Assembly (NCBI GenBank): GCA_036346275.1 | Contig: CM070719.1 | Coordinates: 17,525,185 to 17,589,184 of the forward strand | Direction of reading: 5' to 3' | Origin: Otatea glauca | Lineage: Eukaryota > Streptophyta > Magnoliopsida > Poales > Poaceae | DNA length: 64,000 bases | Part shown: one piece after another, positions 23,303 to 34,924 of the stretch | How the letters are laid out: every line of letters begins with the position of its first letter | Position numbering within the stretch: the first letter of the stretch is position 1 | Notes under the pieces: model-generated | The model's database searches: none | The model's input: only the letters and a program-made list of their open reading frames with translations | Told to the model about the DNA's origin: nothing | Program-made: the position numbers and the translations under genes

Positions 23303-25086
23303 CGGTGTAATACCTCATTTGTCCGATCAAACATGCCTGGCTTGACACTGATCGGCATAAGTCCTGACTTACTCACGCAAATGAAGTCATAATCATCCAG
23401 CATTTTCCCTGATATGCGTCCAGCCTCTAAGTGTTGCCAATTCACGTCAGAACTAGCCATGGCTATATGTGCTGATGTATCGGCTGTGACTACCTCAACT
23501 TCACCCCCATTCCACTGAACAAGGGCTTGGTGCATGGTCGACGGGATGCAGCAATTGGCGTGAATCCAATACTGACCAAGCAGCACACTATAATTTCCTT
23601 TGGCATCGATAACAAAAAACGCGGTCGGCAACGTTTTACTGCCAACAGTCAACTCTGTGACCATAACACCTTTGGCCTCCGTGGGATCGCCTGTGAAGTC
23701 ATTCAAAACCATATTAGTCTTGATTAAGTCTTCATCGGACTTACCCAATTTCTTGCAGGTGGTGTACGGCATCAGATTAACTATAGCTCCGCCATCCACC
23801 AACATCCTTGATATCGGCTTGCCATTTATATAGCCCTTCAAATATAATGGTTTTAGATGCCGATGATCATCTCTCGGTTTTTCATAGATTGCGTTTTGGA
23901 CGCCTGAACATGAATAAGCAAAAGTTTCTTTCGTCGATTCGGTCTTAATTTTGAATTCGGCCCGCAATGTGAATACCATGTTGATATCCATCGGAGGTGT
24001 GTCGTCCCTAATCATAGGACAATCTAGGTCATCGACTGACTCGAAATCTTCTTCAACCTGTTCTTTTTTCCTCCATTCTCTTTTGACAACTTTGATCGGT
24101 CGAAGTTCATTGAAAGCTTCATCCCTCTGTTTCTCCTCATCAGCTTCTCTGATCTCTTGAGTCCTTAGCCTCTGCAATCTCCTACGTTGTGATCGACTAA
24201 GGCCGGGTGGACACCACCTAGGTTTGGGTTCCATTGGCTTACGTATTTTGCCAGCCAAATCTTCCCGATCAGAATTAGATCCTTGTGTCTCAACTTGGTC
24301 CGGTACTATATTTGGTTCAGAGATCCTCTCGTGAACAGGCCTTCTGTAACTCTTATTACGGTGATCTCGTATTGGCCCAGACAACCTATCTCTGGCCGAT
24401 CGACTAGGCCAATTTTCTTGGGGATAATGCTCCATTGGGCATGTATACGGAGACGGCAATGCTACTCCCCTTTCCCAACAAAATTGCCAAAAAGGACATC
24501 TTCTATGTACTCTCTCTACGTTCTCAGTGTAATACAGATTGTCCGACCGACGAGTAGAATATCGTAGCTGATTATTCATTCTTTCATACTTCTCCATTAA
24601 CTGAGAAAACGTCGGTCCTGGCTTTTTTGCTGGCTGTTTTGATGCTAATTTTTCTGCTTTATACCATTTACCAACCTGAGGATTTCCCTTGGGTTTGATA
24701 GTCCTTGAATTCTTTCCTTCATGATCGGCTTCTATTTGTAACGAACCAATCGTAATCTTCAATGTCTGACTGCCGCCTGAGGTTGACTGAACGTCAACTT
24801 GCCGATCCCTTTTTGGCTCATCATGCGTCAGCTTTTTTCCTTTGCTTGAGCACTGAACCATATTAATAGGGAATGGATCAGCATCAACTTGCATGGTCGG
24901 CTCATCAGCGAATTTTAACCGATCATCCTCGATAGCCGACTGGATCTGTTGACGGGAAATATTGCAATCATTAGTATTGTGAGAAAAAGAATGATGCCAC
25001 TTGCAATACCTGCGTTTCTTGATCTCGTCAGCCGATGGTATGATGCGTACTTCGGGTAATCGTATTATTTTTTCATGCAACAACAA
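23281..25086 (-). CDS. gag C-terminal and aspartic protease part (601-codon ORF) of the Gypsy element
   Basis: The longest open frame of the element. Near the N-terminus a CCHC-like knuckle YCKWHHSFSHNTNDC (residues about 27-41) follows gag. A long basic linker has many Arg/Lys and RSQRRRLQRLR (near residue 300). The protease region has RMLVDGGAIVNLMPY (near residue 433) and VLLGQYWIHANC. The active site reads DGG in place of the common DTG/DSG. No ATG is needed because it continues a gag frame that extends right. It is probably not expressed, since gag upstream is interrupted by stops. Confidence 0.85.
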   Translation of the reverse strand: MLLHEKIIRLPEVRIIPSADEIKKRRYCKWHHSFSHNTNDCNISRQQIQSAIEDDRLKFADEPTMQVDADPFPINMVQCSSKGKKLTHDEPKRDRQVDVQSTSGGSQTLKITIGSLQIEADHEGKNSRTIKPKGNPQVGKWYKAEKLASKQPAKKPGPTFSQLMEKYERMNNQLRYSTRRSDNLYYTENVERVHRRCPFWQFCWERGVALPSPYTCPMEHYPQENWPSRSARDRLSGPIRDHRNKSYRRPVHERISEPNIVPDQVETQGSNSDREDLAGKIRKPMEPKPRWCPPGLSRSQRRRLQRLRTQEIREADEEKQRDEAFNELRPIKVVKREWRKKEQVEEDFESVDDLDCPMIRDDTPPMDINMVFTLRAEFKIKTESTKETFAYSCSGVQNAIYEKPRDDHRHLKPLYLKGYINGKPISRMLVDGGAIVNLMPYTTCKKLGKSDEDLIKTNMVLNDFTGDPTEAKGVMVTELTVGSKTLPTAFFVIDAKGNYSVLLGQYWIHANCCIPSTMHQALVQWNGGEVEVVTADTSAHIAMASSDVNWQHLEAGRISGKMLDDYDFICVSKSGLMPISVKPGMFDRTNEVLHRWGQEKQ

Positions 25087-25158
25087 ATCAAAAATACGAT
25101 CACACTTGGAGACATCAAAAGCATACTTAACTTCCGACTTATTCCTAGTCGGCTTAAG

Positions 25159-26850
25159 CTAAGAACAGACTAAGGATTTTTTAGACCCTTTTACCCATTC
25201 GGCTATGTTTATCTCTGCTTCATCGTCTTCTGAAGAATCGCTCGGACAATAGTGGACCATATTAACTTTGGCTTTATCCTTTTCTTTATTATTACCATTT
25301 TTAAATCTATCTTTAAACGCCCTATTATCTGGGAATCGGCTTTCCTGAGCTGACACGCGATGAAGCAGATAACTCAAATCGGTGAACTCTTGTCCTCTAA
25401 ACTTCTCTCTAAGTGGTGGAATTAACCCTTGGAAAGCCAAATCAGCGAGTTGGTTATCGGGTAATGTGACACTAAAACATCGGTTTCTTATCTCTCTAAA
25501 CCTTTTAATATAATCAATCACCGATTCCCTAAATTTCTGGCGAACAAAGCTTAGATTAGAGATCCTGAGTTATAAACTGCCTGAGAAAAAGTATTCATGA
25601 AATCGGCTTTCCAAATCGTTCCATAAATGAACCAAATTTGGAGGCAGACAAGTGAACCAAGTACAAGCTGCTCCTGATAATGACAATGGGAACAGTCTGA
25701 TTTTCAATCCATTGGACTGAGCTGCTTCGCCGCATTGTGCGATAAAGCGTCCGATGTGCTCCTGGGTAGTAATCGGGTCGTCACTAGAGAACTTTGCAAG
25801 ATCCGAGACTTTGAAATTGTGAGCATAAGGCATGCAATTTATGTAATCGGGATACGGCTTTCTATAGCCGATAACCTTCCCTTCTGGCTGTATGCCGAAT
25901 TGATCTCTTAAGATAGCAGAAATTTGATCGGCTCAATTAGCATTATCGGTCACTGGGATAGTAGGCCCTTGATAGTGCTGGCCATAATTGGCATTCTGCC
26001 CCCCGAGTGCAAACTCGGGTTGCCAATTAGGTTGAGCCGATGGTAATCGGGTGTACTGATCGTACCTATTGTGTCTAATTTGTGGTTCTGGTACTGGAAC
26101 AAAAAGTTCTGAATAGGTCATCACCTAATGCGGACATGGATTTTTAGGCAGGACCGATTCATGACGCTGTAGGTATCTATCAGGTTCAATCGGTTGTGAA
26201 ACAGATTGTGGAAAAACATAGAACGGGGCTGACGGTGGTAGGTTCAACGATGTGTCTAGTTTAGCAGCATTGGTGTAAGCCTGGTAATGGTTTACCCCAA
26301 TTGATCGAGGATCTCTAGGCAGTATAATAGTGGGTTGAGTAGGTATCATGGTAGGCGGTGAAGTCATAGCCGATGGTTTAGGATCGGCTAATGTACTCTG
26401 CGTGTTTTATGCTATTGAAAAGACAGGGTAACTTGGCAGAGCCTGCATTGGGTCAAGGAGACTTCCGAATGAGGCCAACTCCTGGGCGATGGTTTTGACG
26501 CTATTTGCTATCATCGGGTTAAGCGTGGTGACAAGAGCCGATGACTGGTTTATTAGAGCATGGTGTACAGACTGATTAATCATAGCCGATAATTCGGCTT
26601 GAGCAAGTAGATATCGACTTACCGGTTCTGTGACACCTGCATCCCCCAAGGCATTGATCGTCGACAGAGCGATTTTTTTAGTGACACCACGTCTAGTCTT
26701 CTGATAACAGTTTAGCATCATCTCTTCTAGAGCAGTTTTCCGATCTTCGATTTCTCTACGTTATTCTGGCGTCAAATCGTCCATCGTCGAGACGATTATA
26801 ACTTCTGCGTTGAGATCGAACGGTGGAATCGACTTCCCTGATAAAGACAT
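25159..26850 (-). pseudogene. gag of the Gypsy element, interrupted by six in-frame stops
   Basis: One minus-strand frame runs from a possible ATG (complement 26848-26850) down to 25159 and continues into the gag-protease ORF. It is split by stops at 26761, 26407, 26125, 25933, 25570 and 25159. All of these share the frame of the 601-codon ORF. The Retrotrans_gag core is recognisable: RLFPLSLSGAACTWFTCLPP (about 25660-25720) and YIKRFREIRNRC (about 25480-25515). The N-terminal region is Pro/Gln-rich. It would have formed the virus-like particle shell. Clean frame conservation with nonsense changes suggests point decay with few indels. Confidence 0.85.
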
Positions 26851-26853
26851 TGG

Positions 26854-26871
26854 GTCCCACCGGGCGTGCCA
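26854..26871 (-). other. primer-binding-site-like sequence of the Gypsy element
   Basis: TGGCACGCCCGGTGGGAC on the minus strand begins 4 nt inside the 5' LTR, the usual place of a tRNA primer site. The tRNA species is not assigned. The possible gag ATG lies only a few bases downstream, giving an unusually short leader. Confidence 0.5.
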
Positions 26872-26875
26872 TGAG

Positions 26876-27529
26876 TGTGCTGATGTTAAAAACTTGAAGT
26901 AGGGTTTCTGACAACAGCACACCAGACGAACACCTGGTTCAGAGCGTGCCAGTCGATTTGACCTGTAATCGACAACGTAAAAATATAAAATTCTCTCAAA
27001 GCCGATTGTGAAGATCAATCGGTTTAGATTCAATCAACTTAAAGCCAATTAGATCAAGATAACAGAGTAAGTCTAATTAGCTGATTAAGACTAATCAGAG
27101 GGTAAAGGTAGATCGATTCTAAAGAAGGCGATGCGCAACAAAAATCAGAATAAATCGAACCTGGGGCGTAATTTGAAGAAGATCAACAATCGCGATGCGC
27201 AACTTTATTGATCGAAATCGAATTACAAAGGCTAAATTACAAGAACTACTCCTAGTCGACAGGAAAAAGTAATGTAAACTGGTGTGTTTGATTGTGTTGG
27301 ATCCCTTTTGTAGCTCGCTCTTGCCCTTCTTTTATACTCGTCGGCCGATCGTGTTCTATTACAACACGTTACAAAACCTGATCCGTATCGGCCTTATTTT
27401 GGATAGCTTTCCCTCAAAGATCTTGCCGTTGCCAAATATCTTTAAATCTTTCCAAATCGCACGTTAGTTACCGCATGTTGACTTTTTTTTGCCGATTTTG
27501 ACTATACTTGCCAAATTCTGGTGCAAGCA
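26876..27529 (-). repeat. 5' LTR of the Gypsy element
   Basis: It starts TGTGCTGATG and ends GGTGCAAGCA in plus-strand sense. GTATAAAAG on the minus strand (reverse of about 27329-27338) is the TATA box driving leftward transcription through gag-pol. Confidence 0.93.
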
Positions 27530-28448
27530 GAAATATACACTGTCAATTTTTTGTGGGCTCAAATTATAACGATTGAGATTAATTAGATGAACTATTACAG
27601 TTGTATAAGGATACAACTATATTTTCATCGTAAACATTAGAGTTGCATACGTACACTCCACATTTTGTTATAAGGATATACATTGTACTATTTAACCGTA
27701 CAGTTGCGCGCGACGTTCGGCTAATTATACTTACACTAAAGTATCATATAATATCAGGATACGAATATGCAAATCAGGAACCTCCGTGTGTACTGCACTA
27801 GTTCAGGATCATGCTAGTTCACACAATGGCAATATAGATGAAATATCAATTCCATTCACAGCGGAATAAGAATAAATGACTAAAGTTGATGATTAAAAAA
27901 TAGTGAGATGACCTTATAATCGAGTTTAGATTTATTAAGCCACATAGGGCTCAAGAACTAAATAAGAGAACTACAGAAGAAACTCATCGACTTGTCACAA
28001 GCAATTGACTGGGGCTCAAATCCTAATAATCAACCTCTTCATGGTATTCCATTTGCAGAGCTGGTGTTGACTTCTCTTCTCAACTGATTGATGATTATCG
28101 TAAGAGTGAGCACATAGAGTACTTTATAAGTTTTGCACAAAATGCAAATCTAACAACTATATGCAAGACTTAGTCAAAGAAAGGCTGATATAGTTAATTT
28201 TGCACAAAGCAGACTTTAGCAGATGAATACGATAATATATTGAAAACATAAGTAAAACAAGTAATAGTAGTAATAAATTATCTAGAGGTTTTCCAAGTTG
28301 GCACATAGCCAACACCATTTTATTTCTTTGACACACAGCCTTCTTTCCAGTTTTGATTTATAAAATCTAATCCTTATGTGAAGTCCCAAGTATTGTCCAC
28401 AACTGAGGATACGCCTATTTAAATAGTTTTACACTCTGCAGATGTTAT

Positions 28449-29768
28449 CACTACTACAGAAAGGCATATATTAGACGCCTCATCACAGATGGTTCTATAG
28501 TGCAACTGCGAGTGACATCATCACAGACGATACTCTTCAAAAACCGTCAGTGATATACATCATATCACAGACAGTTTTTTATACCAAACCGTCAGTGATG
28601 CTATCACAGACGATTTTAAACAAAAACCGTCTGTGATAACATGTATTATCCCAGACGGTCTGTGATATCTCACTAACGGTTTTATTCTAAAATCGTCTGA
28701 GATTCTATGTAAATCACTAACGGTTTATGAATAAAACCGTCTATGATAATATTTCAACTTTCCCGCTCTCACCAAATTTGAACTTTTCGCTCGTCTCGTT
28801 TTCAACTTCCTTTAAAATACCAGCCACAACTCTTCTCGTGCTGCTTTCTTCTCACTTCACTTGCTCTCCTTTTCTCTTCTCTCTTCTCACTTCTCTTCCA
28901 CTCCTCTCATATTCCTATTTTCTTCTCCACTTCCTCTTCTCATCTCATTTCCACTCTCCTCTTCCTCTACTCCGGTCACAACTAGAGCATACCGTTGTCC
29001 ATATGTTAGGTAAGGGTGGTGTTCGAATTGTTCAATTAAAATATCATAGCTCATCCTCTCCTCTCCCTCTTCTTTTTCCTCTTCTATTCTCTTTTGCTCT
29101 CTTGATGCTGCGGCATTTTCGTTTTTGATCCGTGCACTTTCCGGTAAAATGGCTATAACTTTTACATACGAGCTCCGATCACAATGTTCTTATGCTCGTT
29201 GGAAAGCTAACGAAAAGTCCAAGTCAGGGCCTACATTAGAATTTCTACGCGAGGCTCCGAAAAATATCAATCGCAAAAAACGTCGTTCATGGCCTCAAAA
29301 CAGCCTCCGAAGTTTTTTCGTCGATTTTGCGTTTTCAAATTCTTCAGAGCAGGGACATGGGATATCTCACATCCAGTAACTCTTCCATTATGCCTAAACT
29401 AGCACAGAGCAGCTGGATCACAGAAATATCATCTGTACGTGATGATATTTTTTTTGTTTCCAAAAGTAACATCACAGGCCATTCATAGTAAAAACCGTCT
29501 GTGATAGTTTGTTATAACAGATGGTTCTTAGTAAAAATTGTATGTGATAGTTTGTTATCACAGACAATTCTTAGTAAAAACCGTCTATGATGTTTGCATA
29601 TCATAGACGATTTTAATTTGAAACCGTCTGTGATATGTTCTATCACAGACGGTTCATAAACTGTCTGTGATGTACCATAACATCACTGACACATGGTTAC
29701 AGACAGTTCAGAAAACCGTCTATGATGACAGTTCCGAACCGTCTGTGATGACCTTTTCTGTAGTAGTG
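28449..29768. mobile_element. small non-autonomous CACTA element (1.3 kb), TSD TAT
   Basis: Termini CACTACTACAGAAA and TTTCTGTAGTAGTG are flanked by TAT (28446-28448 and 29769-29771). Subterminal hairpin arrays of ATCACAGACGGTTTT/AAAACCGTCTGTGAT run 28480-28750 and 29470-29755. The centre has a CT-rich tract (28860-29100) and a stretch at about 29140-29340 without known coding. The 133-codon ORF at 28727-29128 is a by-product of the CT-rich tract. The consensus of its subterminal repeats differs from the larger CACTA, so it belongs to another family. Confidence 0.93.
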
Positions 29769-29999
29769 TATACACTTTACCCACAAGATATGATCAATAT
29801 CATAATATCGGCCATGGCACGTTTCCTTTCACATGCGATTAAAAAGATCATAACAAAACATTTCAGAAACCCTGTTCAAACATTGACCCTCCTGATAAGC
29901 CTAATCTCACTTTCCCACCATCACAAAGAGCAGAAGAATGTGAATGACTCACCGTTGGACTAGGAACAATAACTATTCAAGATATGGCACCGTTACAGC

Positions 30000-31353
30000 A
30001 CACACCCTCCCTGACCGTGCACACATCTTTGTTTACCACTGAGGTATCACATGTCAAGACTCGGTAATTTACTAAGTCATGTCTGTCACATTCTAGACAT
30101 GTGATTGTATATTTAGACCAGTTCAATGGATTACAAGATTAAGTCCTTACTTAATCAAGACAAGACTTTCAATCTAATTGTTCACACATAACCATATTAA
30201 TTGATTCACACAGAATGTCCAACCCAATACCACACAGATCCACCAGCATATAGCATCTTGCCACTTGCCTCAGTCTAAATCATTTACCACCCATTGTTAA
30301 TTATAGCGCAACATATGTCACCAACATCATATCATCATATAACAACACATTACACACTATTTTCACAAAAATATCCCATAAACGTTTAGTCATAATTGAA
30401 TTTACAACTCCAAAATGATATCAATAATCTGATACGTGGCTAAGCATACTAAACATGTCTAAACCAACCCACGTTGGTGGTATATTTATAACCAACTAAT
30501 AGTTAACCAAACTAGGGTGAAAAATGACCATAACATAACAATGATAAGGCTGGCATAACAAGTGACAAGGTATGTATAATTCAAGTAGGTTGCATAACTA
30601 GTCCCAAAATAATTAAACAGTTGATAATTTAAACTAGTATGGGACAATTTGAAATGATCAATTTACAACTTGCCTTGGAATAAGTCCTAGTCTTGATCTT
30701 GAGTCAACTTTTCCCCTTTGAATGCTCCTGTCACATCAACATCTAAGTGGAATGGGCGACTAAAAGCAAATATATAACAAACAAAGACAAACAAAGTCTA
30801 ATAATCAAAATAGATATACTAGAATGTAGGGCTCGATTTTAGATGAATTTACAAAATTGAATGGACTCAATCGGAGTTCGTATGATTTATATGAATGATA
30901 ACATGCTTTCGAAAGACTTATCAAACAAGAAAATAACTGAAATTGAGAGATAAAGGATAGTATTTTGGGAATATTCCCTTGTGTGAGACTAACATGTGGG
31001 ACTAGGAGAATATTTTGGAATTTTTTTAATTTCCCGTATTTAGAAAAAATACCGGAGAGGCTAACATGTGAGCCCACATGTCATAGACTTGATCTACGGT
31101 AGACCAAGTCCACCAATCGGTCTAGACTAGGCTTATGTGGCACTAACATGGCATGAGGTGGCGCTGATGTGGCACACACGTGGCAAATGATGTGGCAAAG
31201 ATGCACGGATGACTCGATGTTGACTTAGTGCACGTGGCACCAGTGTGGTAGCGACACTTTAGGATCTAAGGTCACCGGCGATGGCGTGTACGGCGTTAGG
31301 CAGCGGTTTCAGGGCGTGTTCAAGGTCACATTTGGGAGAGCTCGACGAGATGA
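30000..31353. other. LTR middle section, no gene
   Basis: AT-rich sequence of the split LTR, becoming GC-rich after about 31080. Direct repeats of TGTGGCAC / GTGGCA occur near 31135-31190. No ORF is credible. Confidence 0.4.
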
Positions 31354-32209
31354 TGTAATGTCGAGGATGCCGAATAGAGGGGGGTGAATAGGCGGTATTA
31401 AAAATTTATTCACTAATTAAACAAATGCCTAAGCACCCTTATGACAAAACCTTAACAATATATAATGTGGAAGCGATAAACTAAGGTTTTAACAATTAAG
31501 GCCTAAATCAACTATGCTCACTAAGTGCACTAACTAATTATGTCTCTAACAGTAATTTACAATCCTAAAGACAATCAAGCAATCAATCAAATTAATACTA
31601 TCAATATAAATTTGTTGAATGTAAATTAGCACAAGGAAGCAAACCACAAGGAGACATAATACTTTTTACCGTGGTGTTCGGAGACTTGCCGGTCTCCCCT
31701 AGTATACGTTGAGGCAAGCCCAAACCAATTTGGACCGGCTCCACGAATTGAGCACCCACCTTGAATCCACTAGTGGTAGCCCTTTCCGCCTCCGGGTAGG
31801 TGAGCTCTGTCCTTCACAAATTCGCCGGGGCTTCTCACAACCTCCGTTGAGAAGCTCACCATGCACAACGCCTCCACATGCCGTCTAGGAGTTGGCAAAC
31901 ACCAAAAGTAACAAGTCAAGCCGTCTAGCTTGAACTCCACCAAGCGCAACACATGTACAATGGTGATCACTAAGTGCAACACATGGACAAGGATCCCCTC
32001 AAGTGCAACACATGCACAAGAGGCTCTCAATCCTCTTCTAATTGCAACACATGCAATTAGAGCACTCTTAGCTCAAAAAAACAAATTGGAGAGTGCAACA
32101 CATGCACAACACATCCAAAATGTCTCACAAAAATAGCACACCCAAATGCCAGCCCTTGACATCCTTTTATAGCCCCCACACGAAATCTAGTCGTTGGGGG
32201 GAGGGCAAA

Positions 32210-32500
32210 TTGGGTAAAAACTGGCAAACCCGGCACTACCGCCCATATAGGGCTAGCAGTGCCGGCCTCCAGGCCAGCGGCTCGTAAACTAGCCGTTGCG
32301 CAGGAACCCCGATACTACTGCCCAACTGGGCACGGTAGTGCCGCTCAAACGACAGTGTCAATCCCACGGGCGGTGCAGTCGGCCTCAGCGCTCCTCCAGA
32401 ACACCCTCTCTAAAAAAATAACTACCGACCTCATTGGGGCAGTAGTACCGGCTCCCATAAGCAGTACTACCGGCCTCAATGAGCAGTAGTGCTGGCCATA
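32210..32500. repeat. cluster of inverted CGGTAGTGCCG-type motifs in the Copia LTR
   Basis: Copies of GGCACTACCG and CGGTAGTGCCG (and GGTAGTACCGG variants) alternate in orientation about eight times. This lies on the side of the TATA box toward which the LTR RNA grows upstream, that is in U3. The same motif set occurs at 44410-44660 and, outside the LTRs, at 40205-40335. Confidence 0.6.
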
Positions 32501-34576
32501 GGGAGAATAACAATTTTTTCACAAAAAAACTTTACTCCAAACTCATCAAAAATTGATTCTTTGAGCCATGTGATGATCAACACATGATCAAGTCAATTTG
32601 CAAAACACATTTACAAACCCTATTCACATGCTCCAAAGAATCACATTAAAACTTCAATTTATTTGCAAAACAAATTTGCAAAAAAACTAAGAACCTATGA
32701 GATCAATCATCTTAGCCGTGTGATGATCAACACATGATCAAGTCAATTTGCAAAACACATTTGCAAACCCTATTCACATACTCTAGGATCGAAACCCATA
32801 ACCACCAGCTTATTTGCAAAACATGTTTGCAAATAACAAATTAACCCTTTTAAAAGCAAATCTCGAGCGATGTGATAATCAAACTCATGATCAAGTCAAT
32901 TTGCAAACACATTTGCAAACCCCATTCACATACACCAAGATAAGATTCAACTAAACCACATTTTGCAAACCCAAAGCATAAACCTTTCTTTGCCTTGTGA
33001 TGATCAACATTTGATCAAGTCACAATCTAAGACTCCGATGCATGAGCTCTCTATTTGCAGAACATGCAAACACCTAGCTCCATACAAACAACAACCATTA
33101 AAATCAAGTTGCATGAGCTTTCTCCTTTAGCAATACATGCAAAACTAAAGCTCCATGCAAAAACCACTTAAACCGAATTGCATTAGCTATCTCCCTTTTT
33201 ACAACACATGGAAATCCATAGCTCCATGCAAAGAACAACCACAAAATTCAAGTTGCATGAGCTCTCTCCTTTTGCAACACATGCAAAACATAGCTCCATG
33301 CAAAATCTACATCAATTAAGATTCAATAAGAAGCAAGCGTGAGCTCACTTATTTGCAACACATGCAAATACTTAGCTCAAGCAAAATCCAAATAGGAGAG
33401 TGAGCTAGAGTGAACCGAATTGAGTTCATCAACACATGATGAAGCTCAAACTAAAAGACTCAACCCCTCTTACCAGTACAGCAATCTTAGCAGCAACCCG
33501 GTCTCCCATACAAACATCGAGACCGGTAAAAGACTAGGAATATATCCTTAGCCCTAACTAGTTATACCTTTGCCTCTAGCGATCCACTTAGAGCTTTTAT
33601 GACATCCAATCATCTTCTCTCTAGGATCGAGTCTCGTCTTGTTCATCAACACATGATGAACCTCATCTTCTCTTCTCTCCACTTCGCTTCGGGATCTCCT
33701 CTGGAAGCTCACCGACACTTGATGACTTCTTCTTCCCGATTCTTTATTATAGTTGGACTCAACCTACTTCACAACTCATGGAAGATTGTTAGTCTAACAA
33801 ACATGGTTGTCTCAATCATCAATTGCACTCCATTAACACACAATGGATGCACTAAGATCAATTGAGCACAACATAAATCAATTTGAATGATTAATTGTGT
33901 CTTGCGTACTTTGATGCAACTAATGCTTCATTATACTTAAGAACTTTCCTTTTGTCCTTAATCAATCAAAGGAACACCATCAACACATAATAAGGCGTTC
34001 TTTGATGATTAAAAGACAAGCGAATCTCAATTTAAATTTCATTTAAATTGATATGAGTATATATAACTACACAAGTTTCATATACTCATTTTGATGGATT
34101 TTCAAAGTAAAGATCCAATATACTGGAGTGATGGAAAGGGATCAATACTCTTGAGACCATCAACTATAGAATAAACTCCATTAAATATGTGCATATAAAT
34201 AAATGAACTTAGAATCAATATGCACATAATTAATCTTAGATAGAATTTGAGTTTATCCTATATTTGCATGAGTATATTACAACTACACAAGTTATAGGGT
34301 TGTTTCAAAGTCTTGATCCTTTATATTATTTGGCAAGAAGACATGGATCAATACTATTGAAATATTAAGTTAAATTATGGACTCCCCCTATATGTGTGCA
34401 TTCATGTAATGTATGAAATTAGAAACATAATGCACACCTTTAATGTATAAGCAATAGAAGAGTTCATCCTTTAACTTGAATCCTAAGTATGCATTATGAT
34501 AATAGAGTGAATACGACTGCATACCTTGGTTTTTCCTTTTTCCATCCAAATTTGAGACTAATAAGAATTAAGCTCA

Positions 34577-34807
34577 GGGCCTGTTTGGTAGGGCTCCAGA
34601 TCCCAGCTTCACCTGAGATCTGAAACTTATAAGCTAAAATAAAGTAGATTAAGTTCATATTTTTGGTTTAAAATGTAAACAAGATGATCCATCTAAACAC
34701 TCTTAATGTACTCACAGCTCCAGCTCCACGGATCTGGCGGAGCTAGGAATACCCAGCTCCACCAGATCCACAAATCTGGTGGAGCTGGAGCTCTACCAAA
34801 CACACCC
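34577..34807. mobile_element. Tourist-like MITE (231 bp) inside the Copia 3' LTR
   Basis: Termini GGGCCTGTTTGGTAGGGCTCC and, reverse complemented, GGGTGTGTTTGGTAGAGCTCC are near-perfect inverted repeats. TCA flanks both sides (34574-34576 and 34808-34810). The sister LTR has the unoccupied site AAGCTCAATAAAC at about 46532-46544, which fixes the boundaries. The TIR type fits PIF/Harbinger (Tourist), whose TSD is normally TTA/TAA. Confidence 0.88.
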
Positions 34808-34909
34808 TCAATAAACATGTTAGTCTCACAATGATTAGATTTGCCATTAAATAATGATTAAGCATTAATCTAAAACCAATCACCAAAACTAAAGGAGCTT
34901 GAACTTATA

Positions 34910-34924
34910 ATCTTCTCCTTTTTG
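34910..34924 (-). other. polypurine tract of the Copia element
   Basis: Minus-strand AAAAAGGAGAAGAT directly precedes the 3' LTR, as expected for the plus-strand primer. Confidence 0.65.

Larger units (their letters stand above)
15877..27529 (-). mobile_element. Ty3/Gypsy (Tat-like) LTR retrotransposon with an opposite-strand PMD gene, TSD GAAAT
   Basis: Two LTRs (15877-16528 and 26876-27529) enclose minus-strand gag, protease, RT, RNase H and integrase in Gypsy order. The perfect 5 bp TSD GAAAT lies at 15872-15876 and 27530-27534. The LTRs differ at roughly 35-40 positions by eye, about 5-6 percent, suggesting a moderately old insertion. A PBS-like site adjoins the right LTR and a polypurine tract (reverse of 16529-16544) adjoins the left LTR. 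All pol genes carry stops, so the copy cannot be autonomous. The absence of a chromodomain after integrase and the extra antisense gene fit the Tat lineage, by inference. Confidence 0.93.
31354..34909 (-). repeat. 3' LTR of the Copia element (3.6 kb, includes a MITE)
   Basis: The minus-strand TATA box CTATAAAAGG (reverse of 32163-32172) drives leftward transcription. Internal minisatellites include about five GTGCAACACATG copies (31940-32110), four about 145 bp units around TGATGATCAACACATGATCA (32570-33010) and about five 65-75 bp units around GCATGAGCTCTCT (33040-33380). The right end has mutated from TTACA to TTATA. Confidence 0.88.

Noticed and set aside
26761..27033. ORF spanning the 5' LTR edge as a separate protein
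   Set aside because: It is the gag frame read through the PBS into the LTR; the LTR part is non-coding.
28727..29128. 133-codon Ser/Leu/Phe-rich ORF resembling a membrane protein
   Set aside because: It is a CT-rich tract within the small CACTA element and has no distinct domain.
32570..33400. Tandem satellite array
   Set aside because: The same repeats occur at the same place in both Copia LTRs, so they are LTR minisatellites.
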